NCBI GenBank assembly: GCA_015680685.1
Contig: MNCI01029550.1
Span: forward strand, 288,583 to 352,582
DNA: 64,000 nucleotides
Direction of reading: 5' to 3'
Origin: Gnetum montanum
Lineage: Eukaryota; Streptophyta; Gnetopsida; Gnetales; Gnetaceae
Below, piece after piece: positions 45,741-57,240 of the stretch. The translations under genes and the position numbers were made by a program. Each line of letters opens with the position of its first letter. The stretch's first letter is position 1. The notes beneath the pieces are model-generated. The model ran no database searches. It was given only the letters and a program-made list of their open reading frames with translations, and was not told the DNA's origin.

Positions 45741-48700
45741 CTGCTGCACTCCAACGTCTAGAAGATCATACTCACACATGCCATGACCAACTGGATCAAA
45801 GTTGGTTCTCTTCCTCAGAAATTGACAGATCTAGAAAGCCCCCTAGTCTATCTTCAAGTGGCTGGGAATGAGCTATGAAAAGCTCTTCTAGACTCAGGGT
45901 CAGGGGTCAATTTAATCTCTCATGACATGATCAAGAACTGGAACCTGCCACCACTAAAGAAGAGTAACATTCGGCTCGAGTTAGTAGATTAATCCATCAT
46001 CGTTCCTTTAGGTTTGGTGGAGGACATTATGACCACCATTTGTGGGTGGTCCTACCCTGCTAACTTCATGGTCATCCATGTAGAAAACTATAAGGGGAAC
46101 TTCCCAATCATCATGGGAAGAGCCTGGCTAAGCATGGTGGATGCATGACTAGGACTCTGAGATCTGTCCCTAGAAATTTCAAAGGAAAATCCTTTCGGGA
46201 AGATTGAGAAGAAAATAGTTCCATGCATCGCATATAGTGACTCGGGGTGCAACTGTGTGCAACAGTTATGGTCCGCTAAGTAGACATCCATTCAAGCATG
46301 CAGTTGGTGTACTGAGGAATCACCAATTTAACAATGTTTGTATGCAGCAGCCACTAACCAAGAGGGCACCCAATGGCTGATAGCTAATCCTACTAGCAAC
46401 ATATTATGCATGGAACCATCTGAGGGGCTAGTGCGGGCCTATATTGATAGCACGAATGTGATGGAGGAGATTCATCAACAGACCTTCATCATTGATGACC
46501 TAGATGACTGGGGAAAGCTAGAGATCCCTAAGAACTTCAAGCAAGAGCCCCTTGAGCTAAAACCCGTACCAACTCACTTAGAGTATGCATTCTTGCAAAA
46601 TGGCAAGCCAGTAATTTTCAATGCTGCTCTTGCTTCTGAACAGAAAAAGAAGTTGCTGGTGATGGTAAAAAAATGGGTTGCTGCATTTGCGTAGTCCTAT
46701 CCTAAGCTGACAGGAGTTGATCCCAGGATCTACTAGCACCAGATCTATCTTGACCCTTCCATAAAGCCACGACGACAATTACAAAGATGGTTGAATCCCA
46801 AATTGAAGTAGGTTGTAAAAGATGAAATTGAATAGTTGCTGAAGGCAGGATTCATCTATTCTGTCGTTGATAGCGAATGGGTTAGCCCACTCATTATCAT
46901 ACCCAAGAAAGATGGCAAGTGGAGGATCTATATTGATTTCTGGTTGCTCAATATGGAGACTTTCAAGGACCACTTCCCGCTACCATTTGTGGACCAGGTG
47001 TTGGACACCATCGCAGGACACTAATATTATAGCTTTTTGGATGGTTATAGTGGTTATAACCAAATCCAAATAGTACCGGAGGACTAGTCCAAAACTACTT
47101 TTACGAGTCCATGGGGGACTTTTGCATATAAGAAGATGCCCTTTGGTCTGTGCAATGCACCTGCAACGTTCCAACGCCTCATCCTAGGCATCTTCCAGCA
47201 ACAAATCGGTAATGGTGTAGAAGTCTTCATGGATGACTTCTCCACCTATAGTGCCACGTTCGAGCAAGCTTTGGACCATCTAGAGCAGGTTCTAAAGAGG
47301 TGTGTAGACATCAATCTGCGGCTTAATTGGCAAAAGAGCCATTTGATGGTCCAAGAGGGCATTGTGTTGGGGCATCGCATCTCATCAACAAGGATCAGCG
47401 TAGACCCTGAAAAGATCAAGATCATCCAAGGAATAACCCACCAACCAAGTACCATCAAAGATGTGCAGTCATTCCTTGGACATACTAGTTACTATCGGTG
47501 TTTCATAGAGTGCTTCTCGAAGATAGCTCGGCCGTTGGTAGAGCTTACAAAGAAGGATACTCCATTCGTTTGGACCAAGGAATGCAAATCTGCATTCCAA
47601 GAGCTAAAACAGAAACTCGTAGAAGCTCCAATTGTACAGGCACCTGATTGGTCTAGACCTTTTCACATTATGATGGATGCCTCCAGCTATGCCTTGGGAG
47701 CCGTGCTTACACAGTGTGATGATCAGAAATGTCCATACTATATCCACTGTGTAAGCCCTAGCATTGTGGGTGCACAGCTAAACTATACCACCACCAAAAA
47801 GGAATTGAAGGTGGTGGTGGTCGCATTAGACAAATTCCAAGACTATGTGCTCAGATACGAGATGTTTGTGCACACTGACCATAGTGCTACCTAATTCCTG
47901 ATGAACAAACCAATGGTGAGCCCCCGCATAATCCAGTGGCTGGTGATTCTTCAGGAGTTTGATCTTACCATGGTAGACAGAAAGGGGACTGAGAATGTGG
48001 TCACTGATCACTTGTCTCAGTTATGATGGGATGATGCAGAAGAGGAGGAGCCTTTATCCGATCAGTTTCCAGATGAACTCCTCTTCACAAGCACCGTTGA
48101 TCCTCAAGTACCCAAGGAATCCCTTTGGTTCAACCGCATCCTCGTCTACCTTACTACCCAGGATTTGCCAAAGGAATGGAACCATTGGCAGAAATAGCAG
48201 TTTCTCCATAAGGCCAAGTGTTTCATGGAAATCAACAGCCACCTCTATAAGGTGTGCGCTGATAGCTTGGTTTGATGGTGTGTCCCTGAGGCTGATACAC
48301 TGCGCATCCTTCAAGATGCTCACAAGGGTCCTTGTGGGGGCCACTATGCTAGACGTCGAACGGCCATTAAAATCCTACTTGTAGGGTATTATTGGCCTAC
48401 ACTTTTTAAGGATGCACAATGGTTCGCCCACTCTTGCGAACAATGCTAAAGAGATGGTGGGATGTCGGCATAGTTGGAGGGACCTCAACAGTGGATCCAG
48501 CCACTGGAGCCCTTCGACATATGGGTATCAACTTCATGGGGCCCATCACCCCCTTGTCAAATGAAAAGGCATACATCATCATGATGGTGGACTACTATAC
48601 AAAGTGGGTAGAAGTAGCAGCCATCATTGACTATTCTTCAAACACCGTCACCTGATTTGTCCAGCAACAAATCGTAACCAGGTTTGGAGTGCCATGTGCA

Positions 48701-49360
48701 CTCATTTCTGATAATGGAACTCACTTCACGGGGGTCACTTTTTGAAAACTCATGCAATGCTTAGGGGTAACATAAATTCACAACACCTTATCACCCCCAA
48801 GACAATGGGCAAGCCAAAGTCACCAATAGGGAGATCACCAAGATCCTTACCCGAACCATTAGCAAATACAGGAGGGATTGGAGTACCAAGCTCAACAATG
48901 CCCTATGGGCCTATCGCTCCACTTGGAAACTTCCTGTAGGGTACTCTCCCTACGAGTTAGTGTATGGAAATTTGCCAACACTTCCCATCCAAGTAGAACT
49001 TCAAACACTATCCATAGCTAGTGACCTCAGTCTTGACCTACTGCTAGCACAACGAGAACGATTAATCAATTTTTAAGTGTGCTAGATGAGAACCAATTAG
49101 TGGTCTCATTTTCAAATGAAACCCACAATTCCTATAACAAGAAACGACACAATCTTAGGATTTGGAAGGTCAAATTTAGATATGGAGATAAGGTATTATA
49201 TTTGAACCCCTCACATATATCCCAACCAACAAAGTTTTAGACACTATGGGAGGGACCTTATATTGTCTTCAAAACCTTCCCATCCAGGGCCTTGCTCATC
49301 CACAAACCTGGGGATCCCACCAGAACACAGTAGGTCAATCGCCAACAACTAAAACCTTTT
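45741..49360 (+). pseudogene. Element A pro-pol, broken but with most motifs
   Basis: The protease core ALLDSGSGVNLIS lies near 45885. RT contains WRIYIDFWLLNMETF, LDGYSGYNQIQIV, KKMPFGLCNAPATF and intact FMDD (47226-47237). RNase H contains MMDASSYALGAVLTQ, TKKELKVVVVALDKF and HTDHSA (about 47870). The integrase zinc site HKGPCGGH and HSCEQC lies near 48319-48450. MGINFMGP has Asn at 48530-48532, SDNGTHF has Asp at 48710, and YHPQDNGQAKVTN has Lys at 48816-48818 in place of the catalytic Glu. The C-terminus has LNNALWAYRST, YSPYELVYG and EGPYIVFK. The frame is the gag frame except for a shifted segment at about 48500-48745. Athila-like Ty3 lineage by motif spelling. Confidence 0.88.
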
Positions 49361-50999
49361 CGTGAGCTTCACACAACCAGTGCCACAACTTTGTCATCAG
49401 CCACTCATCCACACTCCATCTTTCGCATCTCCTCCTTTCCACCTAGTCATGGGAGAGACCCTCATCCCTGCTGATCCATTTCACTGCACCCCTCACCATT
49501 TTATCATTTTTTTTACACTTTTTTGTTTTACACTTTTTTTTCTTTCACTTTTTGTTTTCCAATTTTTTTTTTCCATTTTTTGTTTTACACTTCCTTGTTT
49601 TCTACTTTTTGTCTTACAATTTTTTGTTTCCATTTTTCATGTTTGTTATTTACATTTTGTCATCATATTGTTTGGCGTGGTCAGTTTTCATTACGATGGG
49701 TACTGTAATAGTCTTCCTCATTATCTGGCTCCCGCCATTGCATGGTTGTCCTTGGATTTTATGTTGTGTTCACTTCATAAACTCGGCAGTGAGTCCACAT
49801 TATTCGCTCGTTCCCCATTCCATGGTTTTCCTTTTGTTGCAAGAATGTAACCCCTTCACTTAAAAACATTTTAATTAATGTGTGACTTGTGTAGTTCCTA
49901 GACTAAGGGATGACCCAATGATTTGAATTGGGTGTGACTTCAAGGGAAGTTCTTTATTCGTTGTTCTTTTTTATTCCCCAGGTTGCCGACGTGTCCTCAC
50001 AGATTTCCTCCCACTCCACGTCTCTCTCCATAGAAGCTTTTGGGCAGTTCAACCTTGCATGGTGTGGTCCTCACTAAAAAAAAGAGATAAAAGATGTAAA
50101 AATAAATAAATAAATAAAATGAGGATTCAAAGCACACCCCTTGGTCGAATGCATGCAAACACGCATGGGTCTTTGCATGGTGTGGTTCCCCCGCACAAAA
50201 GAAAAGAAACACGAATCGTGGGGGAATTCAAAGCACACCCCTTAGACCGCCTCTCACAGGCCATACGCTGTAGTTATGGGACTTCCTTGGTTCCCTCTAA
50301 ATTCGTCCCATTTCACTTCCTTCTTCTCACGTTTCCTGGAGTGGTGGTTCTCTATGGGATCATTCTTGTTCCCTTGGGGGATGGCCGGGCCTTCGTCTAT
50401 CGTTGTGAGATCACTGTTTGAGGATGGTTTTGGGTCCAACCTTAGGAAGGTTCTACCACATCACTTAACCATGGTTGCACATGGGGTTTCATGTGGCCAA
50501 CACTCGGACTTTCCATTCTCTCCTCTCCCTCTATTCCCACTTCTCTCCATACTCACCTCACTACCCTTTTTATGTTTTGTGTGTTCGTCGTGTTTTCTGT
50601 AGGTCTCTCATGCCTTGGCAGGTTCTCTTGGTTTGGAGTCTTTACTAGTGACACCACTTATAAGCACCTAGGCCCACGAACCCTGGTGTTGAGGGTATGT
50701 AGGGGCTACAAAGGTTGTTGCCTACTATGGGAAGGACCCACTTGCATATTTCTAGTTTTTCTTGTTAAGCCTTCCATCCTTTGGATTTCTTAGTTGACTG
50801 GTTTCAGTGTCCCATCGTTTGATTTCATCCTTGTAGAGATCTTTTTCCATCCCATTCTCCAATTTTGTCTCTTTTTCATGCTTCATTACCCTCCTCCTAT
50901 CATTAGCCATGATCAGGCCTTTTCTGCGCTTCAAACACCTCAATTTGGGTTTTCAAATTTTTCATTTTGGGTGTTTTTTGGGTTTGTCAACGCTAGTCT
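49361..50999 (+). mobile_element. Element A, non-coding region after pol
   Basis: Starts with the CTAGTCATGGGAGAG motif (49443-49457) and a T-rich stretch (49501-49630). Two copies of TTCAAAGCACACCCCTT (50126 and 50229) and GGAAGGACCCACTTGCAT near 50730 follow; both words recur in B, C and E. Hydrophobic open frames at 49362-49863 are translations of T-rich DNA and are not accepted as genes. Confidence 0.6.
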
Positions 51000-51110
51000 A
51001 CAAGTGAATAGTGCTACGTATACGGGGCCCCGTATATGCAGCACTTGCATATACGTTGTCCCATCGATGCAGCACCCAGCCCCTATATATACCTTGCTGC
51101 ACTTCTTCAT
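51000..51110 (+). promoter_or_regulatory. Internal U3-like promoter of element A
   Basis: A perfect 18-bp palindrome, TATACGGGGCCCCGTATA, lies at 51019-51036. ATATGCAGC, CCCATCGATGCAGCACCC and a TATA box, CTATATATA (51083-51091), follow. The palindrome half GTATACGGGG also occurs in U3 of the 5' LTR (42232-42241). ATATGCAGC with CCCATCGACGTAGCCACCC occurs in U3 of the 3' LTR (54553-54594). The segment therefore looks like a partial U3 copy placed about 375 bp before the second reading frame. Confidence 0.6.
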
Positions 51111-51245
51111 TTTTCATCATTTGGAGTCCAAATTGAGGGGATTTTTTTGTTGTTTTTTCTGCCTAACCCTTCCCAACACACCTACACTTCATCGCATGTC
51201 TGCATCAGCCTGTCCTTGCCCCATTTCTACAACCGGAGGTATGCA

Positions 51246-51261
51246 CTTAGTCGTGGGGGGG
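51246..51261 (+). other. PPT-like motif ahead of the second reading frame in A
   Basis: CTTAGTCGTGGGGGGG repeats the motif of the true polypurine tract (CAGTTGTGGGGGTA, 54500-54512). It has a counterpart in B (717-727). A second plus-strand primer or a mere relic are both possible. Confidence 0.4.
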
Positions 51262-51463
51262 TGGTGCCCTTGTGTAATTAATTAATTAATTAACTAATTA
51301 GTTGTTAATTACAAAACCTTTGGCCCTAACCCCTACTTTAACACTCCGAAAACTTAACGGTGTGCCTGTGCCATTAACATAACTTGGTCAAACTGAGAAA
51401 ATATATACAAACCATCTTAAGCTATTTATGAACGGTCTAATGGACGGTTATGTTTGATTTCAA

Positions 51464-54261
51464 ATGGCACCCAAGGGACGAAGGACCATCACAACCAAGG
51501 GACAAGCACCCACGTACGGGAAGGGGATGAGGTGTGCAACCACCAAAGTATGCGGAAGGCTCTCATGCAATTGGGCCCTTCCATGAAAGACCTGACGTGG
51601 AATCTATTCGCTGGATTCCCGAAGAGGAGATTCCCAACAAGCAATCGCTCAGGGATGAGACTCTTAGGATAGCACCACGGCACGTGAGGTACAATGGACA
51701 ATCCTCCAAGAGTTAAATTTTGGACCATTCCTTGATAACACTCCAAAAGATGTGAGACTTCAATTGCAAAACTCTCTGATGTGGCCAATCATCACAACTA
51801 GTGGTGAGTGATACTTAGGAGAAACTTATCTCTTCTAGATGAATCAACAACCAGGGTCAAGAGTAAGAATCAAAGACATTTTTGTCTCTTACTTTTCAAA
51901 AGATATAGCACAAGCTCTGGGGTTGCCCAAAATTGGGGCAAATGTGGCAGAAATTCCTAACTAGCCAATCCAGAGGTAAAGGTGCAATGGATCCAATGGT
52001 GCTATGGGGTAGAGCATAAGGAATTCGGCTCCTTGACCACAGCGGAGAGAGTATACTCCAAGATAGCATCTTACCATTTGAATCCAATGGTAAGACCCAG
52101 CAAAATCACAACCTTCTCCGCTTGTGCGTGTGTTGCCTTGAGTGGGAAATTTCCCATGAGTCTTCCATAACTATTGTTTCTAGAGATTGAAAAAAGGTTC
52201 GCTAAGAACGAACGTGGAAGATGAGCTCTCCCCTTTCCCTGACTAATCCGAAAGTTATGCAAATAGGCAAGGATAGCACGATAATCTAATGATATCATCT
52301 GACGCGCCCCAATTGCCTTGTGGCGAGAAATGATGAAAGACAAAACTCCTGCCGCCACACAAACAAAGGAAGAGTAGCAACCACCTCTACCACCTATGCA
52401 AACAATGCAGCCAGGCTTGCAAAACACAACAGAATACATCCACGAGCTTCGAGAAATGCTCTTGAGCTAGCAAGAGCAATTTGGAAGGACTAGTGGAGGA
52501 GAAGATACTTCGGTTTATCGCCCTGTCATGAGCCACCTGGAGCAAGTAGCTCAATCAGTCAGCTTGCTTGAAAGGGCAGGGCCAATATTCTCTACCGCCC
52601 GAGCACCAATTCCACCCAGAATAGATCCAAGCATCCAAGCTGTATCAACCGAAACATAGTAGTTGTTCCCCGAAATCTCAGGGAATGTTGCTACTTTTTT
52701 GGTATGCTTGGAAGATGATGAAGAGGTGACAGTCCTAGTGATGTAGCACCAAGGATAGGAAGTTGCAGCTGAAGTGGTTGTTAATACAATTACTATGGTC
52801 CTCAATGCACTGACAGCACCTATACCAAACATTCATGGGCTACAAGATGTACAGGTGTCTACCAGAAATTCACGTAGTAAGATTGATGCAGCCCAACATG
52901 AAGAATTGTTAGACCGATTGGTGGGAACCAAGCAACTGCTTTCGGATATCTTCGACCTTCCTAACAACATCACTACAACCCAGTCAAAGCTGCTATTGGC
53001 AAGGAGCAAGAGCATCATCTTGAAAGGGAAACTCAAAGCTACTCAAGCTGCTTGTCAGGGCTTGGCAATGGAGGTAGCCCAATTAAGAGCCTAGCTTACC
53101 AATCCAACAATCCTTGACCACGAAATCACTAGAGATGAAGCTTTTCAACAACTTTAGCTTAAAATTTAGGTTGTTGAGGATGTAAGGGAGACGAAGATCC
53201 TTGACAAGTCCATAGCAGACGCCCAAGCGTATCACTTAGAAAAGGACTTGGCGAAGGTTCGCCAGGAGAATGTGCAACTGACCGTAGAAGTTCATCGCCT
53301 ATGCAATGTTGGTGCAGTGAACTAACACATGAAGGATTTCATCCACCAACAGCAGGAGGAGCTAGCCAAGGTGAATGCAGACATAAGAAGGTTAACAGCT
53401 GAAAATAGGAATCTATCAATGGAAGAGGTTCAAGCTTTGTGACAGAAGTCTACAATCAAAATTGCCACTTGGAAAAATGAGGCCCTGAAGTTCAAAAAAG
53501 TTAAAAATCATTATAGGAAACAAGTGGAATTATAGAAGGAAGTGAACAAGAAGCACATTCAAGTCACTAAAGCCAAGATGAACCAAGCACTCCAGTAGTT
53601 TCGAGAGGGAGGCGATATATGGCCATCCATCTTTGATGGGTTGAACACCTACAGCAAAGCAGAAATATGCCTAAAGGAGTTGCAGATCGAAGAAATGACA
53701 GAATACATGGAATTGGCCAACCATTGATATGCAAACTTGGCTATTCTCACAGCTGGGAGACCGTGGTCAAAGTTAGAAAAACAAGTGGCCACCTCGTATT
53801 CCTTATACGAGGGTGAGTTGCAAGCACACAAGGCAACAAAACAAAAGCTAGCAATAGCAAATGCGGAACTCAAGGTCCTCCACACAAGCTTTGAAGGCCA
53901 ACGTACCATCGTAGAGGACCTGGCCCAAAGAATGAATGACTACCAGCAGCTGCAATCATCAATCCAAGCGTTTGATATCAAACGCAAGCAGTTCGCAGCC
54001 TTGTTTATTAATTTAAAAGAACTCATCCAGGTGCTGCCTTGCCCTTGGGAAGTTCCAGTTCCAGCACACATTGGAGAAGCCACCTGGATCGTGAACAACC
54101 CCAGAAGTAAAGAAGAGAAAATGAGGGCTCTCTTGGAGGCTTTCCAGCTACCTCCAGAAGTTGCAGCTGTAGCAGGACTTTTGACATCAATGCTGCCACC
54201 AACGCATGGGTCAAAGGCTGGAGAGGGTTCATCAGAACCATTGCCCCCAGGGATGGTGTGA
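51464..54261 (+). pseudogene. Element A second ORF after pol (conserved domain plus long coiled coil), broken
   Basis: Starts MAPKGRRTITTKGQAP at 51464. Two early shifts bring it into one frame from about 51982 to the stop at 54261, broken there only by in-frame stops; total about 930 codons. The N-terminal third has RIKDIFVSYFSKDI, ALGLPKIG, WCYGVEHKEFGSL, NPMVRPSKITTFSACACVAL, FLEIEKRFAKNE and LPFP-x-LIRKLC. This resembles the plant-transposon domain of Athila ORF1-type proteins (from memory). The middle has VVVNTITMVLNAL and LVGTKQLLSDIFDLP. The rest is charged heptad-rich coiled coil (HLEKDLAKVRQENVQL, LAKVNADIRRLTAENRN, ELKVLHTSFEGQRTIVEDL). It ends with LPCPWEVPVPAHIGEATW and MRALLEAFQLPPEV. 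No signal peptide or membrane span is seen. C has a homologous copy. Confidence 0.75.
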
Positions 54262-54476
54262 TCTTCTCTAGCAATTTTGTGCATCATCCTACACAGAAAA
54301 GGCTCTAGGACCAACAAAGTGTTCAATTTTGTCTCTGAACATTACCATTTTGGTAATTTGTTCCCCTTTATAACTCAGGCACTTGGTCAAATTTATGTTT
54401 TGTCATGTGTGTGTCTTGTATGTGTTTAAGTTATGTGTATTGTAAATAAGAATCCATACCTTCCAAATTGTAAAGT

Positions 54477-54512
54477 AACTCGAGGATGAGTTTTTGCTCA
54501 GTTGTGGGGGTA
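54477..54512 (+). promoter_or_regulatory. Pre-PPT stem-loop and polypurine tract of A
   Basis: AACTCG (54477-54482), an AGGA loop and TGAGTT (54487-54492) pair with one G-U. CAGTTGTGGGGGTA then abuts the LTR start TGATGA at 54513. Confidence 0.75.
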
Positions 54513-55434
54513 TGATGAAGTGTCAAAAGTTAATGCATTGACTTGGCCACATATATGCAGCCGCGTCAACGCGGGCCCATCGACGTAGCCACCCTACGTC
54601 GACGTGGCCCCATTTACGCAACCACCTTTCCCAGATCTATAAATATGAGGGCCTTCCGCCTTATTTAGGCATCTTTTTGAGTAGTAGTAGTGAAGCTCTT
54701 GTAGTTTGTTCCCGCAAGAGATAGAATATTTTCCAAGTGCCCGCAATAGGTGTAAGAAAAGTGATCAGATCTTTATTCAAGCGATGATGTATCTAAGCCC
54801 ATTGGCATGACAGTAATAAAGATGAACTTTTCAAGCATACCTTGCAGCATTTGGACGTAGTTATTTCATGCATTTAATAGTTTAATATGTTTATGATTTA
54901 TTAATTACTTGTTTATGCTTTATTAGTTACTTGTTAATTATTTAAGCTTTCATTATTATAATTTTAATCGTTATTGTTCATTTGTACTTCATTAAAGGCA
55001 TAAGTACGACCATCTCGAATGTAATCCAAACGCTTGGTAAGCCCAATGACGCTTGACGTCTAGTGACCCAGAAGTGTTAGGAGATGCTCAGAACATGCTC
55101 AAAAGATGGGATCAGATAGTTATGTTAGGAATAGTTAAGATTTAGATTAAGATAATTTTAGATTAATTAATATTCTATCCTTATTTCCCAAGATAATTAG
55201 TTGCCGAAAAGATAATTAAAAAGATATAAAAATCATTAGCCTTAGACTCACTTAACCAATGTAAATAGAGCTTCACAAGTGAGATTAGGATGACAATGAC
55301 CATTCTAACCCAAGGTTTCACTGGTTAGAAGTCTGGTGTATGTTAAATGCTTACAGTCTATGGATTTCGACCGAGTCACGCGTGAACGCTCGTGATTTGT
55401 GTGGTTGGGCATAGCGATACCTAGCCACTCATCA
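54513..55434 (+). mobile_element. 3' LTR of element A
   Basis: Runs from TGATGAAGTGTC to CCACTCATCA, 922 bp. TATA (TATAAATA) is at 54638-54645. The U5 pair CCATCT (55010-55015) with AGATGG (55104-55109) is kept. Immediately after, minus-strand RNase H of element F resumes, proving that A is nested in F. Confidence 0.88.
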
Positions 55435-57240
55435 ACAGCATTGGTTCCATGGGTAGTTGAAGTTCTATTGAAGTGCATGAACACCTCATAATCCTCAGGC
55501 ACTTAGATAACATTGTTGATGTATTCCTCACAGAACTCAAGGTCTATAGTTACATTATCATCAACTGGGAAAATGGTAAGTTATACAACTATAGCTTAAC
55601 CCTTCATTGATGCTTGAAAAATGTAATTAAGGTCAAACTCTAATTTCATGGCTTTCCATTGGGCTATACGGCTACTTTCAAAATGTTGGTCATTATCGCT
55701 CTAAGCACATTATCTTTGCAAATGATGTTACCCTAGCTCATGAAGAGGTAGTGTCTCCACTTCTTCAATTAGAAGACTAGTGCTTGACAATACTTATCCA
55801 TTTCAATGTATTAGGTCTCATGAGTAACTAATGCATGGCTAAGGTAGTATACTAGCATCTCTACTCCATCATCTTGTTTTTCATAGGGTAGAGACGCAAC
55901 AAACATGTCAGAGATAGGAAGGTAGATGTAAAATGGTTTATCCTCTTGTAGAGGATATATTTTTGGTAGTCATGCCAACTCTCACTTAAGGTTTTCAAAT
56001 GTTTCTTGGCATTGAGCCACCCACTCATAGTAAACTCCTTTCTTAAGTAAGTGTTGCATGAATTGTAACTTACCTGTGAGCCTAGCAATAAACCTACAGA
56101 TAAATTATAATCTACCTTGCAATCCCTAAAGCTTCTTAAGGTTAGTGGGTGCAACCAAGTTGGATATGGCCTTAACATTATAAGGATCAACACATATTCC
56201 TACTTTTGATACTACAAATCTAAGCATCTTACTAGTTTTGACATCAAAGACATAATTCTTAGGATTAAATCTAAGCTTACACTTGAGGCATTGTTTAAGT
56301 ACAAGGTCAAGGTCATGTGTATGGTCATTGGTCACTTTGGATTTAATAGATGTATCATCTACATAATCATTGAGCAAACTTATCATGTAATCATTAAAGA
56401 TGTACATCATGGTTATTTGATAGGTTACTCCTATGTTCTTTAGGCCAAAGGGCATCATAGTGTAACAAAAGGTACCCCAAGGGGTCATGAAGGTCAACTA
56501 AGTTGATGTTTTGGGTTGATCCTAATCTAGTTGTGTCCTAAAAACCCATCCATAAAGGATAATACAGCATGCCCATCCATAGTATCAATAAGTTGGTCAA
56601 TACTAGGCAAAGAGAAATCATCCTTGATGGTTGCCTTATTTAGGTCTCAAAAATCTATGCATATGTAATACTCCTACTTTTCTTAGGAACTATAACTATA
56701 TTGAACATCCATTCCACGTAATCTATAGCTTTGATGAAGCTAGCTTGGTATAGTTTTGTGATTTTATCACAAACTACCAAGGCCAAATCAAGTCTAATCT
56801 TGCAAAATTTTTCCTCAACTAGTCTAATGCTAGGATTGAGTATGATGTTATGTTGGACTAAACATAGGTCTAGACCTAGCATATCTTCATATGATCAAGC
56901 AAATAGCTTAATTTTGTCTAGTAGAACCTAGTGATGTCTTGAGCCTATTGAGGTTCTAGTGAAAAACTTAGTTTTAGGATTTTCTCCTTATCACTGTGTG
57001 TCATGACAAGAATCTCAACTAGAGAGTCTTTGGTAATGTCACCAACCTCTAGGTCAAGGGCCTTTACTAGGTTTTCAAGCCATTCTAGAGATTTTTCTAT
57101 CAAGGCCATGTGATTGACAAGACTCTCAAGCTCAAGATCTAGGAAATTGGGGTCAATACATCATTCAATATCACCATGAGACCCACTTAAGCTTAAAGGC
57201 AAATTGATTTACTCCCAAGTACTCATACTTCAATCATAAA
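55435..57240 (-). pseudogene. Element F reverse transcriptase and start of RNase H, broken
   Basis: The other half of F. On the minus strand the segment upstream of RT (ESLVNHMALIEKSLEWLENL, about 57125-57065) leads to DKEKILKLS, LLDQIK-like sequence and MLGLDLCLVQHNI (56882 onward). The RT core MTFMTPWGTFCYTMMPFGLK with YVDD intact (56365-56354), LKCKLRFNPKNYVF and KMLRFVVSKVGICVDP runs to about 56126. Then comes the RNase H entry EDYEVFMHFNRTSTTHGTNAV, ending at the A junction (55435). F continues at 42180 with TFPYDEI. About ten residues seem to be missing at the junction. Motif spelling is Ogre/Tat-like. Confidence 0.75.

Noticed and set aside
49362-49863. Hydrophobic open frames that look like membrane proteins
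   Set aside because: They translate a T-rich non-coding stretch after pol, overlap in several frames and have no counterpart in C or E.
51271-51300. TTAA repeat run as a functional signal or MITE end
   Set aside because: A simple AATT/TTAA microsatellite; no inverted-repeat partner seen.
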